A DNA stretch of 64,000 nt from Epiperipatus broadwayi (taxonomy: Eukaryota > Onychophora > Udeonychophora > Euonychophora > Peripatidae), in assembly GCA_028023455.1 (NCBI GenBank), contig JAQFVV010000031.1:4094001-4158000 (forward strand), given 5' to 3'. Below the pieces are notes generated by a model. The model had not been told where the DNA came from and did not search any database. It was given only the letters and a program-made list of their open reading frames with translations. The position numbers and the translations under genes are program-made. Shown here one piece after another: positions 34,661 to 48,648 of the stretch (positions within the stretch are counted from its first letter, which is position 1; each line of letters starts with the position of its first letter).

Positions 34661-36279
34661 CAAAGAATGCAAGCCTCATTCAGTGTGTTATCTTTTTTTT
34701 TTCTTATGCTTTTATAATCTAGTAATAATATTTGCATGTTTTTATTGAATGATTTTAACAACTTATTCATGATATTTTTTATAAAATCTGCTTCAAAAAA
34801 CTGAACACAAATATTTTCAATATGTATCATACAGTGAAATGAAATGTCTGTCTTTTATTTTTAAAATTTCAATTTGGATTTTTAACTGCCGGCTGTTGTA
34901 ACATCTACCCCAACAGAAAATTTAATTTTTTGTAATCTAAAATTCATTGGCATATATAAAAAAGGTTTCAATAATATTTATACATAGTTCAATATTTTAG
35001 ATTGCAAATTTACAATTTTCATAAATTTGAAATTTATGAGGCAAGTATATTAAAATATTAATTGACAAATATCTGATATAATGCACAATTTATCTAAAAT
35101 TAAAGAAAGATATTTCAAATTTTTAATTAATTAATGTTCAACATTGGTAAAAAGAAAAAAGGCTCAAATTCTGTGGATAGATATAGCTTAATTAAAAATC
35201 ACTTTTTATAAAATATAATTTTTTATATGTATATAATTTTTTTTAACAAGATTTTCATAACTGAAACAATATTTTTTTAGCTTAATTTCCTTTTTTTTTT
35301 TTGATACAAAAATATAAGCTATTTTTTACAAGCTTAAATTCTAATTAAAAAACTGTTGTCAGTCATTTAATTCTGATTTTAGCGATCTAGGCTTGTCAAT
35401 TTTTTTGAACTGTTGAGAAAAACTTGACACTAAATTTTGCTCAAAATATCTTTCAATATTTTATTTTACTCTGCCATTATTACCATTTATCATGCTATTT
35501 GATATAGTCTCTGAACTTCTTTTTTTTTACTATTCTAATTATAATAAGTAGTTTTTGCATTAGTAGTATGCTTTTGTTTTAAACTTAAAATGTTGATTGC
35601 ACATGTATTTTTTAACTAGAAAAGTAATTTAATTATTCAAATGATAATTTAATTACAAATAGTAATTTGTGGATATCATTGTTATAGTGCTCTCTGCATA
35701 AAATATTTAAATAAATATTCTACCATGTTACATAAATGGTAAAAAAAAAAAAAATCATTTAGACAATCAGTCAATCAAAGGAGATTACATCTATGATGCA
35801 TTTATGTATAAAACTATAATCAACCTGTGTACATGCCAATATAATATCTTGCATAGTGTGACAGTTGAATATAGTTCAATCACAACAATATAAAGTTGTT
35901 TTTAAAGGGAAAATATTTTATACTCTTTTAGTTTTAAATTTATCAAAATTAAAATTTAATTTCTCACTTATTCTAGATACTATATTTCAAGTACTAAAAG
36001 TAATATGTCATTAATGATTTATTGATATGTAGCCATTTCAATCACTATTTTAAGATGGAAAGCACTGGCGAATAAAAGCTGCATTTTTTGCTTCCCATTA
36101 TTATTATTAAGTCTATTTACTCCTTGGGATCATATAAATATTTCTTCAGAATGATCCATCATATGTTTCCTTTTAATGTGATGATAGAATTCATTCATCT
36201 TACTGCTTTTCTTTCATTACTATCAACCTCCCAAAACATTATGCAATTTTAAAGTTATTTATTTATTCAACATATGGAT
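34661..36279 (+). other. NADK intron 1, nothing recognised
   Basis: AT-rich with long T runs; no ORF or repeat unit identified. Confidence 0.5.
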
Positions 36280-37400
36280 TTTTATTTAGATTGCTTAACT
36301 ACCAACAAAATATCTTAAAGGAATCTGTAGGCGTTTTTAAATCCTTCGATTCTGTAACCTCAGCTGTAGATTTGACAATTATGAACTATTTGATTCAAGT
36401 TTATTTGTCCACATTTATGAAGCAAATGAGCACAATGACCCTGAGTTATCCTGAATCTATTAACAAGACTCCAGTTATTTCTATGATGTCCAGCTGAGGT
36501 TTGTTTGATCTTAAAAAGAAAAATTTCATTGGAAACTCATAAAAATTCTTATTTTTATACCATGATCATTTGATTGTAGATTATTGATTAGACAATCAAA
36601 AAGAGTCTTAATTTCAGTCAAGTTTTAAGTAATGAAACTATATCTTCATTTATGGATAAGCCTGATTTGCTTAATAGCTTTTCATATACTTTCTATGAAG
36701 CAACTTCTAGTACTTCTGGAGAAAATATGTGAAACAACCAGGTAGTTATTACAAAAGAGTAGACTTGTTTACCAGTAATACATCTCATGGTAATATTTGA
36801 ATATCCTGAAGTTTAGTGTGAAGTTTTTTTCCAAATAACGGCAGCAGTATTCGCTAATAGAAAAAGCTAGTTGCTATGGAAACTCCATTAAGTACTTAAA
36901 TTACAATTCCAACTAATGCCACTCAACTTTTCGAGTAGATTATTGTTAGAAATTAATTTTGAACTAATTTTAACAAAAGGACAAAAATAAGTTATGTTTT
37001 GATCAAAAGTTATTCCAAAATAGCATGGGATAGGATTATGTTTTAGACTATTATTGCAAAAGATTATATTCTGATTATGAGATGATTCTCTGTTTAGATG
37101 AAAAATTGGATATACTATCTTAATTAGATTAGGAATATCTTTTCATATTCTTATTGAGAGATTTTTTATTTCAGGAAAGAATCTCTTTTGAGAAGTCTAA
37201 GCAATATCATCAGTATGATGAATCTTCTGCATTTTCTACATGGAAGAAAATATATTAAACTAGACGAGAAAACTGAACCCTGTGGTATAATATTTTGTAA
37301 AATTATATATCTACTAATCATTTTCAACCATTATCTATCTGCTGGAGGATGTAGGTCTCTCCAAGATTAGTCCAGTTTCTCCATTGCTTAGTTTCTTTTC
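36280..37400 (-). pseudogene. Decayed Jockey-like LINE, RT to C-terminal domain
   Basis: On the minus strand near 37280 the frame reads IIPQGSVFSSSLIYF (PQGSV motif B) and, about 60 bases on, KIHHTDDIA, an altered F/YADDIA catalytic motif. Further down, 37000-36830, it reads CYFGITFDQNITYF and NNNLLEKLSGISWNCNLST, close to the 'YLGVTLDRTLTY...NNLLRKLxGTxW' block found in arthropod LINEs. Many stops and shifts mark it as dead. It is intronic and antisense to NADK. Confidence 0.65.
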
Positions 37401-40400
37401 ATAACATACCAGCAAATTTCCTTATCTCATTCCAGAAAAACCTTGAGATAATTTTTTTTTTTTTGTCATTTAAGATACTGTTCTACTTCAATGCAAGATG
37501 CCTACATTAAATCTCAGTGACCCCTTATTGATTATAGGAAGTCGAAGTGCAAATTTAGATTGTTTTAAAGATTCACTATCATACAAATATCAACATCAAA
37601 ATTAGAATTCTGAAATGGCTGATTTCCTGCATAAATTAAAAATTTATTCAAATGATTTGTTACTTGGAAGGTCATTTGACATTTAAACATCAGAAGTAAC
37701 AGAATTATTTATACATTTTTTGGTATTTGCTATTTGTGACTAAATTAATTCATTGTCCTTGACAAATACTCTGTTATGCTTGCAGATAATTCAAAAGAAA
37801 TTGTTATCATCTATGATCTGTTTTAAATGTTCATATTTTTAGGAATCAGTTTTCATTATTTATGATACATTTTATTGATTTTACCATTGCTGTGAAAATT
37901 TTGGATGCAATTTATTATATAAGTTCAACTGGATTCTTAATTGCAGGGCATGCATTGTATGCTATATCTTCTTTTTCTGTATGTTCATCTGTTATACTGT
38001 TGAATATTCTCTCAATTGTGTAAACGGCTTTTTAATCTGAGTCCTGGTTTGTTGGTGAAATAGACGATTTAAGAAGTGTCCTTTGAAATGATGACATGAG
38101 GCAATTGAATTATTGGAAATAATGGTTTTTAGGGTAGCCATAGTATGTATATATTTTTACAAATATACTAAGAATTGAAATGGTATCAGGGAGTTTTCAC
38201 CAAATATATTTTGCATAATTAGTATTTAAATTGATTAAGGCCAAAAAGGAAATGTTCAATTCAAAATATCACCTAAGTCTATATTTATAGTTAGCAAGTT
38301 TGTTTTTTTTGCTGACTATATATTAGGAATAAAGATATGAGAAGGTTATTGCCTCTTAAAACCATTACATTTGTGAATATATTTTCCTAGTTCTTTATTT
38401 AAAGAAGAAAATCATACTCAATAAAAAGCCAATGATTTTGTCTGGATAATCATTCATCTAACTAACTAATCACTAAATTTTGTTCTGTGAATAGTATAAC
38501 AACTCATCCTGATTCAGTGACTGTTAGTATAAAGTTTTCCAGTAAGACATATTTCATTCTGATGATATGCTTATAACAATCATCTCTGAAAGTAAATTAA
38601 CATGTTTTTTTTTCTTACCTGGAATTAAAATCAAACTATAATTACTAACAAAAATATGATTCTTAGCATATGTGATAATGAATACTATTAACTTATGGTT
38701 TCATGCCATTTTTAATTGGTCCATAAATATATAAATGAAATTTCAATGGTATGAACAAAACTAAATTTGCAATCTAATGTGTCATTAACACTTGAGATTT
38801 TTTTGAATTAAACAAATAATATTTATGCTCAACTATTTATTAACGGAGTATATTTATTATTTTCTTGGCTTGAAGATCTTTAGCTATTTCAAAAGGTTTT
38901 GAAATTCAGCTTATTGTTTCGTGCTAATAAAGATTTATGACAACTTTTTTTAGAGGATTGGCTTGTTAAAAGTCTACTGCCAATTAATACTGATGATCTA
39001 TTATATTATTTGATAATCTGTGTATTCTCAATTGTTTTCTGGCTGTCAGTTAAAATACTGTAGATATATCTGTTTTGTTCTTGACTGAAGAAAAAAATTC
39101 ACTATAGCCATTTGAAATAGAAATGTATTCTACATTTTGGTTCTTGCACATCATTATCTCAAATAACTGATCATAAGAATAATGATGAATATTATTAATA
39201 ATATTTTATTCAAGCAAAGCATCAACTTGGAAAATGTAATTACGGATGATAATAAAAGTGTTAAACATAACATTGGAGTGATATACTCATTAACTTAAAT
39301 AGAAGTAATGGTGATTGCTGGACAGGTATGTGCAAGTAAATGCACCTCATTGATATGAAGAATTTAACGTTTAATGATCAGAATTTATGATTATAAAGAT
39401 GACTGGAATAATGACCTATTCAATGATATTAAGTTTTATGATAGCCTAATTATTGGATAATGATTATTGTTTAGATAGTAAAATATTTACCTTTTTAAAA
39501 ATGTTTTTTTTTTATCAAATTATCATCATTTGGAATTTATAAATATCTATATTATTCTGAGTAATTGATTTTTATATAGGGAGCAAAATAACATTCATTA
39601 ATGTTGTCTATTGTAATTGGATCAAGGCTATAAGTGATGGCATGTTAGATTTAAATTTGATATGCTATTCCACTATATTAGCAGTGACATGGTGCTATTA
39701 TTAAATAAAAAGTTTTTCAATGTTCACCAATTTTAAATTGAAAATTTATTAAAATATCTTCTATTGAATTTACTTATTCCATTTCATACTTTTTAATATT
39801 AAAAATTACAAGTCTTTTTAACAAAATGAAGATGATAAAATAGGCAGTAAAAGAAACCTGCCTGTCTATTCAGTTACTGTGGCTTAATCTATAGTTTAAT
39901 TGATTTTAATTGTATTTGTTAAGTTCAGATAATAATAATAATAATAATGGAATTGTTTGCCTGAAGTCGAGTGATTTAGAAAATTGAGATGGTAATTGTG
40001 GATAACAATGTATTTCATTGATATTCTCTTAACTAGATATCTAAAAAAGCAATTATCTACCTTATAAATAGATTTCAAGGATGCAAAACCAATAATGCAA
40101 TGTGAAATTATTTTCCGATTTTAATTCTGTTTTATTCTAATCTGAACGAATAAAAAATATAATTATTTTCACCATTACATTTCCTAAATAAAACATTAAA
40201 TCTTCTAAAATATATAAATTTATATTTTAAAAAACTTACTTGTAAAATAGGAAATCTCTTTCTGAAAGCTGTTTCACACTTGAAATTATGTAGTACAAAC
40301 AATGGAAAAGCACAGGCACAAAAATATTTTAAATTATTATGTTCTAGCCGATTTATTGATTCATACTACTGCTAGTCCATCGAAATAAGTCTCATTCATA

Positions 40401-40644
40401 GAAAACATACAAGTTTTTTTTTAAGTGAATATAGTTTTGTATAAACAATAGATTGTGTTACAGATTTCTATTATTTAAATTAATATAAAAATATAAAATA
40501 ACCAATTACTTTTGTTGTTCATGAACTGTAAAATTTTAACCTCATATTGACATATCTCTGTACCATGAAAATTTTTCATAATTATTTTAATAGCTAAGAT
40601 TTTACTTCATTAACGCTTAAATAAATTAATATATATATATATAT
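37401..40644 (+). other. NADK intron 1, AT-rich, probably eroded repeats
   Basis: No motif could be anchored. Its left end may include more of the LINE at 36280-37400. There are two AAT-type microsatellites (near 39930 and 40629). Confidence 0.4.
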
Positions 40645-41252
40645 GTGCTCTGCCCACAGGTAATGAAGCTATTAATAAATTGTCATGAAATTATCAAAAT
40701 TTTACCACCAAGCGCTTTCGGGACAGTCTACAGTCCCATATTCATGGCGAGTTATTCTGTTAATAACTGTAAAAATATGCAAATTTTATGCAAACTTATG
40801 TGCAAATGTTACGTGGACCATATTATGGAGAGACCAAAACTAACATTGCCACCAGAGTAGCTCAACACCGATACCTTGACAATAAAACCAAAACAAAGTA
40901 ATAAGGTAATTCGATTCTTGTCGAACACGAAACACTGGACATTCTTTTCTACCTACCACAGCCAGTGTCGTTTGCTCTGAAACAAACAATACCAAACGTA
41001 AAGTTAGGGAAGCTTTATTGCGTCTGACCCATCGGCAATCAACAGAAGAGAGGCCTGCTATTCCCTATCTTGTAAATGGTCCACATAACATCTGCACATA
41101 AGTTTGCATAAAATTTGCATATTTTTACAGTTATTAACAGAATAACTCTCCATGAATATGGGACTGTAGACTGTCCCGAAAGCGCTTGGCGGTAAAATTT
41201 TGACAATTTCATGACAATTTATTAATAGCTTTATTACCTGTGCGCAGAGCAC
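40645..41252. mobile_element. Penelope-like fragment enclosed by a near-perfect inverted repeat
   Basis: The left arm 40645-40821 and right arm 41077-41252 are about 176 bp each and differ at roughly seven sites. Outer ends read GTGCTCTGC...GCAGAGCAC and abut (AT)n on both sides. The 255-bp centre encodes, on the plus strand, PYYGETKTNIATRVAQHRY, a GIY-YIG endonuclease piece of a Penelope-like element, then stops. Each arm carries the stem-loop GGGAC/GUCCC followed by GAAAGCGC. Inverted terminal copies are a known form of Penelope pLTRs. The two ORFs in the arms are mirror copies, not genes. Confidence 0.75.
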
Positions 41253-42288
41253 ATATATATATTAATAATTATTTTAAATGTTTATTCTACTGTATTGCAG
41301 AAGCAAAACACAATCTATTGTGTTATGAATCTCAGGAGTACATTTTTAGATAAAAATAAATCTTAGAATTGAAAAAATCACATTAGAAATTGAATTAGTA
41401 AATAGTATTCTGGATCAATTTCAAACATATATTTTTCTTTTAATTTAAAAATTTTGTAAATGAAATTTTTAGGTAATTATTTTAGAATAGTTTTCATCAT
41501 TGTTTTATAAATGCAATTTATGCATTCTATTTTGAACACTTCTCAGTAAAATAAGGGAAGTGGTGAATTTGGTATTATTGTTTTATCTCATAGATTAAAG
41601 TTATTGCAAATTATTGTCTCCTAAATTAGATCTGATATATCCTTACAGCTTTTATATTTATCAGGTCTGCCTTCCAAGGTTTTTTTTTTATATTTTTATT
41701 AATCTTCATATTAGTTTTTTTTTTTAATATTTTGCATTCGACAGTTTTGTCATGTCATTTACAGTTTATTAAAACAGGCAAAACTCTCCATACAATAGTG
41801 CCACTCAGTTTATATGGCAGTAGGGTAATGAGCACCAGAACTATAGATTACAGAATCAATTGTTAGCTGAGAGAAACAAAAACTTAATTTCAGCAGATGA
41901 CAAACTATTGTGCTAAACTTAGTTTTTTAAAGATGTAATCTCTTGAGCAACTAACTATATCTTTGATGATCTAAACCTTTATTATTATTATTTTTATTTT
42001 TTTTTTATTTATCCAATGATTTTCTTACCATTTTTATCTTAGCCATTATGATTTTTTTTTTCCATTTTATTTCCTGATTGGATACTATATAATTATTCTG
42101 TATATTTAATTAACTATTGTAACTCAGATACTAATAAATTTTAAAATATTTTAAGAAATCTTTTTTTTTTAATCTGGGTCTTACTTCTGACTGAAGTTAT
42201 AATAAAGATTTCTATTACAAATATGAAGAAATAAATATGTTCATTTTATTTTAAATATCTAATTTACTTTTTTTTTTTTTTTTTTTAG
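41253..42288 (+). other. NADK intron 1, last part
   Basis: Holds a 40-bp fragment of the foldback family at 41773-41810 (AACAGGCAAAACTCTCCATA). The 3' end is an 18-base T run before the acceptor AG at 42287-42288. Confidence 0.6.
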
Positions 42289-42372
42289 AACAACTCATTT
42301 TCTTTCTGGCCCTAATCCTATTTATATTTTTGGACCAAAAGGAAGAATTTTGACATCATCTTGTCCTAATAC
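42289..42372 (+). CDS. NADK: NAD kinase, coding exon 2
   Basis: An 84-bp exon between a strong T-rich acceptor (TTTTTTAG) and the consensus donor AC/GTAAGT. It encodes TTHFLSGPNPIYIFGPKGRI then LTSSCPNT. The FGPKGRI segment matches the conserved 'FGP-(C/K)-GRI' that precedes the core of animal NAD kinases. It joins exon 1 in phase 2, completing Arg, and exon 3 in phase 2 (AC + G gives Thr). Too short for ORF-length detection; found by splice signals and homology. Confidence 0.88.
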
Positions 42373-43529
42373 GTAAGTTAATATTTACATATGTGTTTAT
42401 ATATATATTATTCCATAATATGTTTTTTGGCTTGGTCTCGTCTCATGAAGTCTTGGCCACCATTAAGCTATTTCAGAACTTAGTAGATAAGATGGGTTTA
42501 GTTCTATCCCACTTTTTTTTAATCAAATCTTATATCTCCTATATATGGTATGTCAAGAAAATATATAAATACTTATTAACTTAAAGATGATAATCTCATC
42601 CATTTATCTTCATTTTTCCTCATTCACTCTCGGGCTCTCACCAATACTTATTTTTTCCATGATCATTTGCATTAATAGATGGATTTTCAACTTAGGTCAT
42701 GGTTTCATGAAATTCTTATTACATGATAATCAATTGGAATTTATTAATACAATAGTTATTTACACATAAATGTCTTCAATCAGTTTAATGAAACCCTTTT
42801 ATTTTTCAACAAGATTTAATTATTCATTTTCTGTTAATTGATTCAGGTGCATTATTTTTCTTATATATATAACCTAAAAATTTCTTACAGTTTTTAATTC
42901 TTCTATTATTTATTTTTGTAATGCTTTTTTTTTTCTGATTATTTGACCAATATTATCTAATTAGCATTAATTTACTTTTTATCAATAAACTTAAATGACT
43001 TTTTTTTTAATATATTAAATTAACAATGATTCAATGATGTGTAATGTGAATTCTATGATTTTTATCTATAGAGTGTTTTCAAATTTATCTTAACTTAAAA
43101 GACAGTGTTTTAAAAAATGAAGTGCATATATTAAATTAATGGTTTTATTGTGTTTTAAGACTATTATTTTGAAGCTCTAATCATGCAAATTGAAAATTAA
43201 TGGAATTGAGATACATTTAGCAAAAATTATGGATGCTTTAATTGAAATGATTTAGATAATTAGTATGATATAGTATGATTTACAGTGAAGACCATTTTCC
43301 AATTATGCCATGGTCAGAATATAATGCAGAAAATGTAGCTAATAAAAACCACTCAAAAGCAATTATTGTGATATTATTAAACAATATTTACAAAAACCAG
43401 TACATTCAAGAAACTTTCTTCTTGAAATAATTTCTTTATCTCAGCCAGGATATACAAAACAAATTCTTTATAGGTGTCTTACTTTGGCTTATGATGCATG
43501 TCATGTTAACTGTCTATAATTAGAATATT
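42373..43529 (+). other. NADK intron 2, first part
   Basis: AT-rich; ORFs at 42393 and 42587 are spurious hydrophobic frames. Confidence 0.5.
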
Positions 43530-43990
43530 AATTATATCTTTATTCATATGATTTTAAAATTATGTGTTGGATGTATGGAGATTGTTTAGTACATTTATAA
43601 AAGATATTACACATAGAAAACTAATGGGAATAACTCCATGTGTGTTTGTTTAATTAAAAAAATCAGCTATATTAATCTTTAATTAAGGTTTAAAGTTTAT
43701 ATTTAAACTAAAAACAATCTCTAGTTTAATAAATGTTTAGTCATAATCATTACTATATGTATCTAGAGTGAATAGTGTCAAACTGGATTAAGTTTTACAC
43801 TTGTAAATCAAAATATATTATTGGTGAATACTGTACATATAATAAAGATATGAGAGGTAGTGATCTGAGCTAACTGATGAGTGCTGGTTCAGTACGAAAT
43901 TTGGGGGTCATTTGTCTTTCATTGTATCTTTATTCACATAATTTGAAAAGAATGTGTGATGGTGTGGAGATTGTTTAGTACATTTATATT
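43530..43990 (+). repeat. Retrozyme-like tandem repeat, unit about 395 bp
   Basis: The block TCTTTATTCA-AT followed by GGAGATTGTTTAGTACATTTATA occurs at about 43535-43600 and again at about 43927-43990, flanking one unit. The unit is homologous, in opposite orientation, to 22847-23310, and holds a class 1 hammerhead on the plus strand. The 44000-44150 flank resembles 650-790. Confidence 0.72.
43859..43913 (+). ncRNA. Type I hammerhead ribozyme with deleted helix III
   Basis: The core CUGAUGA is intact, unlike the other class 1 copies. Helix II is GUGCUG-GUU-CAGUAC (6 bp, one G-U), followed by GAAA. The helix I distal side AGUGAUC faces GGUCAUU. The helix III and cleavage segment (AUGCAUA or AUACGUAUA in sister copies) is reduced to UUU, so this copy cannot cut in the usual way. 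Confidence 0.65.
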
Positions 43991-46899
43991 ACATTCAGAT
44001 TCCAAGACACTTCAGATTGGGCTATATAAATCAGAATTTAGGTTAAAGATAAAACAGCCCCTCTTATCTTTATAAAGTCTCTATCTTGTGTTTAGGTTTG
44101 AGGGTCTCCTCTGTACTCAACATGACAGCATTGAGTTATTATAAAATCAGTAAGGCGCATATGTTAAAAAGTGAAATCCTTTCTCTTTAATTACATTTAT
44201 ATTAATAAATATGTAGCCAATGAATTAAGGGATATTTATCACTATTATTATATCATATGGCCCATGATACAGGGCATATTAATTGTACACAATAAAATAA
44301 TTAAAAATAAGTAATTACCGTTAACCATAGAATATTTTTTTTACTATTACTAGATCACCCTGTTAACTTATAAATGAGGTAAGATTCCAACTTTCTTTGG
44401 TCATGACAAAGTTCCCTGATTGATCATTTTACATATTCTAATGCTAAAATGTTCAGCTATATATACACATAAGTCATATTTTAAATATTCCTGAAGCACA
44501 ATTTATCATATAATCATGATAATGAAGAAAACTTAATCCTCTTTATTTCTTAAATAAATTTATTTTACTGATTTGATGAAACTCATAGTCTTCTTTTCTT
44601 ATTCACCAATTTTCTTAAAAGTTTATAAATCATCTCATTATATTCTTCTCCAAAATTTTATTTTTGTGTTATATAAATTTGCATTTAGCAAATATATTAT
44701 GATTGAAAGAATTTATATTTTAAGTTAAGAAATAAATTGTTTTAATTTTAATTTAGAAATTTGCATATTTTAATTTTCTGAATAAAATAAGTATAATGTT
44801 TGATCAAAACAACTGATTAAGTTACTTAAATAATCTTAAGTCCTCTGGAAAATTATTTATTATTTTTTAATTGGCACCTTTGAGTTGTAATAGTGGTCTT
44901 GCAAAGTAATATTAATCTATACTTAATACATTCTTATTAAAACCTCTCAGATTTGTAAATCTGACAAACCTTTATATTATGCTTTTGAAGAATTGTATGA
45001 TATATTTCAAACTTTTGGCAAGCTTTTCAATTATCAAAGCTGATTAATATGTAATTGGATATGACAAATTTGAGTCTGGCTAAATTTAATTGACCATTTG
45101 CCTTATATTTTGACACATTAAATTTCAAACATATCTTTATCTTATACTTAATGCATACTGCAAAATATTGTTTCATATAATAAATATTTCCATAAATAAA
45201 ATATTAAAATCAGTTGAATATAAAGAAGAAAAAAATTAGAGTTTACATTATTTATATAAAAAAATTAATTCTTAATTCTAAAGAATAATTTCTCTTTTTT
45301 ATTAAAATTCAAAGAAAATGAATATAAGTTCTATAATTAACATTTGCAGTTTATTTTTCTTTGGACATGAGGCACAGAATTATATATATATATATAATGT
45401 AAATGTGATAATAGTTTCTAAATTTCTATAGCATTAAAGTAATAATAGCAATTACATTTGAAACTGATGAATAACTTTGTTAACAATAAATTAAATTTGG
45501 TGTGCAAAAATCTATAATTTTGAATTAAAATAGTTTTTCTGTTTCCAAGATTTTTTTATGAAACATTTAATTTCTCATTTATTTGTTATTCAGTCATAAT
45601 TAAAATGAGTATATAAAACAATTTATTTTGCCAGATTGGAAATTTTTCCATGTGTAATGCATTGAAATTAAATCTTGTATGGATATTTTACCATTAGAAT
45701 CTAACATATAAAGTGATCATTTGTTAGAGTGGATTCTCAACTTATTAGAAGGAAATCCTAAGGATTATATACTTAGCCAACTTATCTGCGTTTACTCATA
45801 TATATTGTCATCATTATTTGAATTTGGGAATACAATGCTTTTTTTTTTTTCAAACATGATATGGATATTTAAAAAATGATGCGTTTCTGTATACCTTTAA
45901 CTGCAGTGATTTATATATTTTGTCTACAGCCAATACAAGTTTTCACTATTATTCCTGCTACCAATCGAAAAAACAAATTAAATACTGTTCATCTGGCTTT
46001 CCAATTTTTTAATTAATATATATATATGGTAATTTTTTCCAAATAATTAAGACATTTAGGTAAAATAAATTGTAGAATAACCTATAAACTTTTAGTTATT
46101 ATTAACTTCCACATAAAAGACTTGTGACCTTATCTTGAAAACCATTATTTTTTAATATATATTTTCAAAGTATTTATCTTATCATAGGGAAATACTTCCA
46201 TGGAAAATTTGTAATATAATATTATTTTTCTTGGAAACAAAAAGTTTTAAAATTTTAATTTTATCTTGTTTTAAATTTTACTTCTAATGTTGTTTAATTA
46301 AAATTACATAATGGTGATTAAAATAAATCTAATGAATCTTTTGGTTGTTGAAAATAAAATCAACTTTATTCCCACTTTCAATTAATTAAAAGAAATCTAA
46401 AAAATAGTTTTATTTACTTTCTTTAAAAATACTTTTATTTAAAATAAGATTGTGTGCCTATAGTAATTTAAATGAAAATTTTAGTTATTTATGAAAATAA
46501 GTGTTATTTATTAAATTAATATCAATAAAATTTATATTTATACTCCCATTCAAATACATTGATTCACAATATTTTATGATATCTAGTTGTTTAAGTTTTT
46601 AATTTAAAAAAAAAGATGGGAATGTATTTTTAACTGAATTGATTTGTTAACTTTCATTAGAAATTCTATTTATTCCATGCATTCTATATTTTCTTTATAT
46701 ATCTTATATATTATCTTAACTGTAATGAAGTGATTACTTCAATATAAATACTAAAATGACTAGTCATATGTTCTAAAACTTAAAAATCATGAGTTCTAAT
46801 AAGTATTAAGTGGTATGTATTTTTTTATTTTATGTTAATTGTTGTGCTTTGCTAACTTTCATTATGATGCAAAAATTAGCATAATTAGCTCAACTTCAT
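43991..46899 (+). other. NADK intron 2, AT-rich
   Basis: Apart from the foldback-related 43991-44150 and (TA)n tracts near 45383 and 46018, nothing is recognised. Confidence 0.5.
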
Positions 46900-48060
46900 T
46901 TTAACCTTTTGATTGTTTCAATTATATCAGTTATACTTGTTTGTTTCTCTCATTCATGTATTTCATTTTCACTCACTCTTTGTTACTACCAACATATATC
47001 TATCCTTATTTTATTATGTGATCTGAATTCTATATTGTTCTTCCATAAAGTTTCTGTGTTTCAGATTCATATATAAGCAAGTGCTGGTAAAATACATTAT
47101 ATCTTTAAATTCTCAATATTTACACATATTTTCATTTAATATTGTTAGTTCTATCAAAAACATTTCATCCAAGTTTTATTTTATGATTAATTTTATCTCT
47201 TATGTTTCTACTCATATTAATAATCTGACCAAGATATTTATAATTATTAATTTCTTATAATTCTTTTCTGTCTTTTTTTTTTTCTATTGTTAAAAAGTCC
47301 ATTAAACATTTCTTAAATATTTTTACCTTTTATCCTTAGCCTTATAAAATTAAATGCTAAAATACTGTTGTAATATTTTCTAAACTCTGACATTATTTGT
47401 GAAATCAATTACATCATCTAAAAATCTACATGACTTAAAATATTTTTGTTTATTTATATCTGACTTCCATTTTGTTCTACAAAATATTTCTTATAAAAGT
47501 GCTGTAAAAAGTTTTGGAGAGATGGATTTACTCTATCTTATACCCATCTTAGTGTCAGCATGTTGCATTTTATTGTGTCCTTTAGAATTTGACAATATTC
47601 TGAGTGTATGTTTAAGTGTCCTAAAATTTTAATTATCTTCTAAATGCTTATAAAATCAAATGCCTTTTCATAATCTACAAATCCTGAGGAAAAAAAATTG
47701 GCAGCTTAGTCTCACAGGTTATTTTTATATCTTCTTTTAATACTTGGATGTGATCTATTCTGCTATAACCACTTTTAAATCCATCTTCTTCTTTTAATTG
47801 AATTAGTCTACAATTTTCTGAAGATGAGTTGAAAAGATATTAGCAAAGATCTTGTATAAAATTGATAGAAATGTAATTTCCAATATTTTCTTCCAGTCAT
47901 CTAGTATATTATTATTTAGACATTTGGATAACTGATAATTTTTCTATTTGTTTACCTACTTTATTTTTAAATATACATATAACAATTTATTATTTTCAGA
48001 ATTTTTCATACATTTAATTGCATATCTCACTTCTACATTAAAAATATTTAGACATTTCAA
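46900..48060 (-). pseudogene. Decayed LINE (endonuclease-reverse transcriptase type)
   Basis: Minus-strand frames give, in order, GFVDYEKAFDFISI near 47690-47650 (RT motif A, 'FVDYEKAFDSV'), SISPKLFTALL with EIFCRTKWKSD near 47545-47465 ('GDxISPKLFTAxLEExFRKxxWE'), and FLDDVIDF near 47415 (FADD replaced by FLDD). The order and spacing fit one RT domain; stops show it is dead. It is antisense to NADK inside intron 2. Confidence 0.7.
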
Positions 48061-48648
48061 AAGATGTTGCTGAAATTATAGGAGTTTTTTTTTTGTTTTC
48101 TATTATTGTTGCACATACGTGTCATATAATTCTATTCATTTCATGATATTGTCATTTGTTTTATTTAATATTAGTTTCATCTTATTATCAAATAACTTTT
48201 TTTTCATTACCAAGACATTTTATATGTTTGAAACTTGTTTTTACTTCATCATTAACTCTTTTTCATATCATTGTACTGAATTCAGATATTCATGCCTTCT
48301 AAAGGGATCATATTTGAATATTTTTATATTCTTTTTATTATCACTAGTTAAATCAGTGATTAATTATTAGAAATTTTTTAGATTTTGTCCCAACTCATAT
48401 TGACATAAGCAAGGTAATTTCTTGAATATCTTAACACTAACTATTACAGTATCGACTCCCAATATTTTGATAATACATTAAGATTGTTTTAACAAAAAGT
48501 AATTTTTTGATAAAATGACTAACCAATTTAAATTGCTCATTATCAAAACATCAGTAACATTTTAAGTGAGTTTAGTAGATAACAGTTTTATTGAATAATG
48601 AAAAGTAATTAAATAATTACTGTAAATTAACTTTATTATTTCTCTTAG
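48061..48648 (+). other. NADK intron 2, last part
   Basis: AT-rich up to the acceptor TCTCTTAG at 48641-48648. Confidence 0.6.

Noticed and set aside
40645-41252. Two paralogous 64-71-residue proteins at 40645-40860 and 41058-41252
   Set aside because: They are the same sequence in the two arms of an inverted repeat, read from opposite strands; neither has a domain.
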